Origin: Rhabdornis inornatus
Taxonomy: Eukaryota > Chordata > Aves > Passeriformes > Rhabdornithidae
Direction of reading: 5' to 3'
DNA length: 64,000 nt
NCBI GenBank assembly: GCA_013397075.1
Contig: VWZS01002684.1
Location: 90,285 to 154,284, forward strand
In this document: one piece after another, positions 60,401 through 64,000 of the stretch
How positions within the stretch are numbered: position 1 is the first letter of the stretch
Layout of the letters: the number at the start of each line of letters is the position of its first letter
Position numbers and translations under genes: made by a program
Notes under the pieces: generated by a model
Databases searched by the model: none
What the model was told of the DNA's origin: nothing
The model's input: the letters and a program-made list of their open reading frames with translations, nothing else

Positions 60401-62084
60401 CTGCCTTCAAAACTGAGATCACAGCTATGTACAACATATGGTGGAATTTCTAGTTCACTTTAAACTTCAGAGATCAGTTAGAAATCCTTTCAGGCTTTTC
60501 ATTATCCAGGTATGAAATATATCAAATATTCATGAAATTCTTGAAACATTGTGATTTGTCATTACATCATTTTAATTTAAAAAACCTACTCTAAAAATAA
60601 ATATATATTTTTTTATTGGCTATAGTTAAAACTGTTCTCATGCAGCTTTTTGCTATCATTCTTACAAATACTATTTCTGTCCTCCTGTATCACATAAATT
60701 AAGCTTTGATGAAGGTCTAATTCTTCAAAATTATTACTGCTGTTTCCATGCATCAAATTCAAATATATTTGCAGTTCCCAAATAAATACTCCATTGCTGT
60801 TGTATGACACACATCCTCATTCAGAGGCAAATTAGTTTTTTTCTTTCCTGAATAAAAAAAGGAGTGAGAGAGCAAAAAAGTAGCTGAGCCTTTGTCTGTT
60901 TCCTTAAGTAAGTGAGTCTCTTGTCCTCTGTATTTGTGACAATTTGACATATGAGGTGATGATTCATTTTGCAAAATTTCAAGAGTATAACTTAGAATAG
61001 CAGAACTGGCTGAAAGATGTTGTAAAAGTTCAGTTTGAAATTCTAAAATACATATTCATTGCCAAGATACTTGCATGCCTGCAAGTATTTGCATTCCTTT
61101 CTCTGGTACTTAAAAAGCTAATGGAGGATAGATAGTACTGGATGCTCAAGTGCTAACCTTCCATCCTTTAAATGTCTTGTCATGACCTTTATTATGTTTT
61201 CTTAACCATGACCACTATCCTTTTTTTTCTTTTTCTGAGCATCTGTCTAATACAACTGGGAAGTGATTTATAGTTCAAAGTAGGGAAGCAGAAGAAGATT
61301 GAAGTCTGTCCCTCAGTAACTAAATACAGACTGCAGTGTGCAAGGCAAAATGAAAAGCTTTGTTATTTTCCAGAAACCTTAGTAGCAACATCCTTTTCAG
61401 GCAATATTCCCACTGAAGTCAGTGTACTAAATTAATATTAAATAAGTTTAAATTTTTCTTCACAACTGTATTATTCAATGTAGAAGCATCTCAGTTCTTC
61501 TAAGAGCTTTTATTTGCTACTATCTCAAGGTATATGCCATTTATTTTCTTTAGCTATTCATAAAACTTTAATTTGTGGCTTTTATAATTTTGACACAGTA
61601 AATTCTAGAGCACTTAATAAAGCATTAGGGATAATTGTAAGCAGTGAAAAAAAATAAAAGAAAGAAAATAAAACATTTCCTAAATGCTTGCATAAAATAA
61701 TGTGGGATTACACAAAGCACTAGGTAAGAACTGTGCAGCAGGAGTGTGTGGTCTATAGGAGACTGAAATGTCAGCAAAATGAATGTATTTTAGATACAAA
61801 TGGCAGTCTTTGCTTGCCAGCTGTTTCAGCATGATCAGATTACAAAGTGGTAGAGTGATCTCTGCAGAGGGCTTTCATGAGGGCTGTGGAGGAGGATGAG
61901 GCAGGGTCTTTATGGAGTTTGACAAGGTAGCATTACAGTGACGCTTTTCTACAAGAAGGAGTCTTGGTGCTGGGGGCAGGAGGCTCTCTGCCACTTCAAG
62001 CTATTGCACTGTACATGTATTTGCTGCACTTTGTCTGGCAAAATACTGGATTTCAGAAGTCATACTGTAGCCGTGTGTTGTTAG
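57441..62084. other. Intergenic region downstream of the CR1 cluster
   Basis: AT-rich with several T-rich runs (58,707-58,740; 60,075-60,105). The first 300 bp may still belong to the 5' part of the long CR1 but are too diverged to call. No exon recognised. Confidence 0.55.
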
Positions 62085-62958
62085 GTGTGCAAAATCCTGT
62101 AGAGAGACTTTGACAAATTAGAGAGATAAGCAATCACCAGCCATATGGAGCTAAATGAGGGAAAGTGCTGGATTCTGCACCTGGGATTGGCAACCCTGGA
62201 TGTATGGAAAGACTGGGGCATGAGAGGCTGGAGAGCAGCACTGTGGAAAGGGACCTGGGGATCCTAGCTGATGACAAGTTGGATCTGAGTCAGCAGGGCC
62301 CTGGCAGCCAGGAGGGTCAGCCATGTCCTGGCATCCTGTCAGGCCCAGCATCACCAGCTGGGAGAGGGAGGGGATTGTCCTGCTCTGCTCTGGGCCTCTC
62401 CTCGAGTGCTGGGGGCAGTTTTGGGCGCCACAACATAAGGACGTTGAGCTATCAGAGGGTGTCCAAAGGAGGGCAGTGAAGATGGTGAAGGGCCTCAAGG
62501 CAAGCTGTGTGAGGAATGGCTGAGGTGACTTGGTCTGTTCAGCCTGGGGAAAAGGAGACTGAGGGGAGACCTCACTGCAGTTACAGCTTCTGTGTGAGGG
62601 GAAGAGGAAGGGCAGACGCTGATTTCTTCTCTGTGGTGACCAGTGACAAGACTCAAGTAAATGGCCTAAATTTGAGTCAGAGGATGTTAAGTATCAGAAA
62701 TGAGGTTTTTTTCACTCAGAGGGTGAAAACATGCCTGTGCATGTTTGGACACTGGAGTCGGCTCCTGGTATTGGTCACAGCACCAAGCCTGACAGACTTC
62801 AACAAGCATTAGGATAATGCTCTCAGACATATGGTGTGCCTCTTGGGGATGGTCGTGTGCAGGGCCAGGAGTTGGAATCAATGATCCTTGTGAGTCCCTT
62901 CCAAATGAGGACATTCTGTGATTCTATGATTCAATGAATCAATGACTCTGTGATTCTC
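62085..62958 (+). mobile_element. CR1 LINE 3' fragment (+) downstream of PJA2
   Basis: It starts in the region equivalent to RDFDKLE and AGCAATCACCAGCCATATGG, runs through CTGGATTCTGCACCTGGGAT and CATAAGGACGTTGAGCTATC, then GTTCAGCCTGGGGAAAAGGA. It ends with TGTGATTCTATGATTC and degenerate octamers to 62,958. It is 5'-truncated with broken ORF2. Confidence 0.9.
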
Positions 62959-64000
62959 CTTTATGCCTAGGGCATACTTTTTCAAGGTGAGCTGCCTGAG
63001 TTGTGAATCCTAGTTTAGTGCCCCTAGCATACCTCTTTTCTTTGGTATCTGAGAACAGGTGCTTTGTGCCATGGTGTCTTCAAAGGTGGCCTTTACTGCT
63101 GCATGTAGCTAGCAGGAACTTAGCCTGCACCATTATGGGACAGTACACTCATAACAGGTTATCACAATATACCACTTCTATACCATCCAAAAATTGCACA
63201 CCAAATGTGTTTGAGAATCACTGAGCTGACATTGATTGGAGGACACAAGGAAGATTTATAGAGCACAGAGACCATATGCTCCTAGGTGCAGCCACAGGGT
63301 TGTGATCCATGAGCAGGACATTCACCAGGGCCTTTATAGCCCTTCTGTCTGTGCTGCTCTGCCAAGTGCTGCCTATGCTACAGTGCTCTCCAGGTTCAGT
63401 TGGAGGTGGTTCATGTGGAGCAACAGGGCTTTGCATTATTTCCAAATGTAGAAAGGAAGGAGGAGACTTTGCTCCCTAATGCTAAAAAAGGAATTTGAGC
63501 CAACTGACGCTTGTGGAAACTCCACTCAAGAAAACTTGTGCCCTTACAAGAGTTTTTGAAGTCAAAAAGGAGTACTTTTTATCTCAATACTATGTTGTCA
63601 TACCTGGAAGGATACAAAATATATATTGCTTAAGAAGTCATTAAATAGATGGGTTAGTGTTTATCATGTATTTAAAAATGAGTACAATTCTGTAATTTCA
63701 GCAATGTGATTTCAGAGTATCTAAATGCAATCTAGTATGTTTTTACATCTCTTCATGGGTGTACCCAAGAGAGAGCAGTAAAACATTGGCATTAAGATGA
63801 GAGGGTGGAAACTGATGGTTCATTCACTTAAATATATACTTTTTTGGGAGATGAGGGAAGTGCTGTCCTCTAGCTGTGCATCTGTCAGGTCTGCCAGGAA
63901 TGGGTACCATTTGGGTGGTCTCTACTTTGTTTTTGTGAAGGGATTGTGTTATGTGTTACTGCTGCTTCATGTTAGTGTCATATATGGAGGTAATGTAACA
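62959..64000. other. Terminal intergenic sequence
   Basis: About 1 kb. A moderately GC-rich patch at 63,230-63,440 is unassigned; the remainder is AT-rich. No exon recognised. Confidence 0.55.

Overview
The window is vertebrate nuclear DNA, almost certainly from a bird and quite possibly a songbird. The interspersed repeats are CR1-type LINEs with the usual avian 3' ends, and there are avian ERVL-like solo LTRs; no Alu, L1 or B-type mammalian repeats were seen. The one gene I can support fully has vertebrate-style short exons with GT-AG junctions. Placement on the Z chromosome is plausible from the synteny I remember for this region, but the sequence does not show it.

The gene is PJA2 (praja2), a RING-H2 E3 ubiquitin ligase, on the + strand. 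A CpG-island promoter lies at about 25.08-25.64 kb, with three evenly spaced inverted CCAAT boxes and a probable non-coding first exon ending at 25,334. An 11 kb first intron follows. Eight coding exons (36,422-53,399) join in frame into a predicted 677-residue protein that can be aligned with human PJA2 from memory. The C3H2C3 RING is intact and is split between the last two exons. The reading frame ends only 19 codons after the last RING cysteine. A PJA2-like tail continues in another frame past that stop, so the C-terminus looks frameshifted.

Layout: 1-9.88 kb is non-coding with simple repeats. 9.88-11.56 kb is a mosaic CR1 (+). 11.86-12.44 kb is a solo LTR (-). 13.75-14.03 kb is an orphan CpG island with a small minus-strand open frame. 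14.3-24.5 kb is intergenic, with a CR1 tail ending in (CTATT)n at 20.2 kb and a CR1 fragment ending in (AATAG)n at 22.7-23.8 kb. 24.51-25.08 kb is a sense-oriented LTR touching the PJA2 CpG island. 25.1-53.5 kb is PJA2, with CR1 pieces in its introns. 53.55-57.45 kb is a cluster of minus-strand CR1 copies starting about 150 bp after the PJA2 stop. 57.5-64 kb is intergenic with one more CR1 (+).

The most unusual structural feature is a ~930 bp, nearly identical inverted CR1-derived pair at 9.88-10.81 kb and 55.83-56.75 kb. It brackets the entire PJA2 gene and both CpG islands. I saw no prokaryote-style system, CRISPR array, tRNA or rRNA gene.
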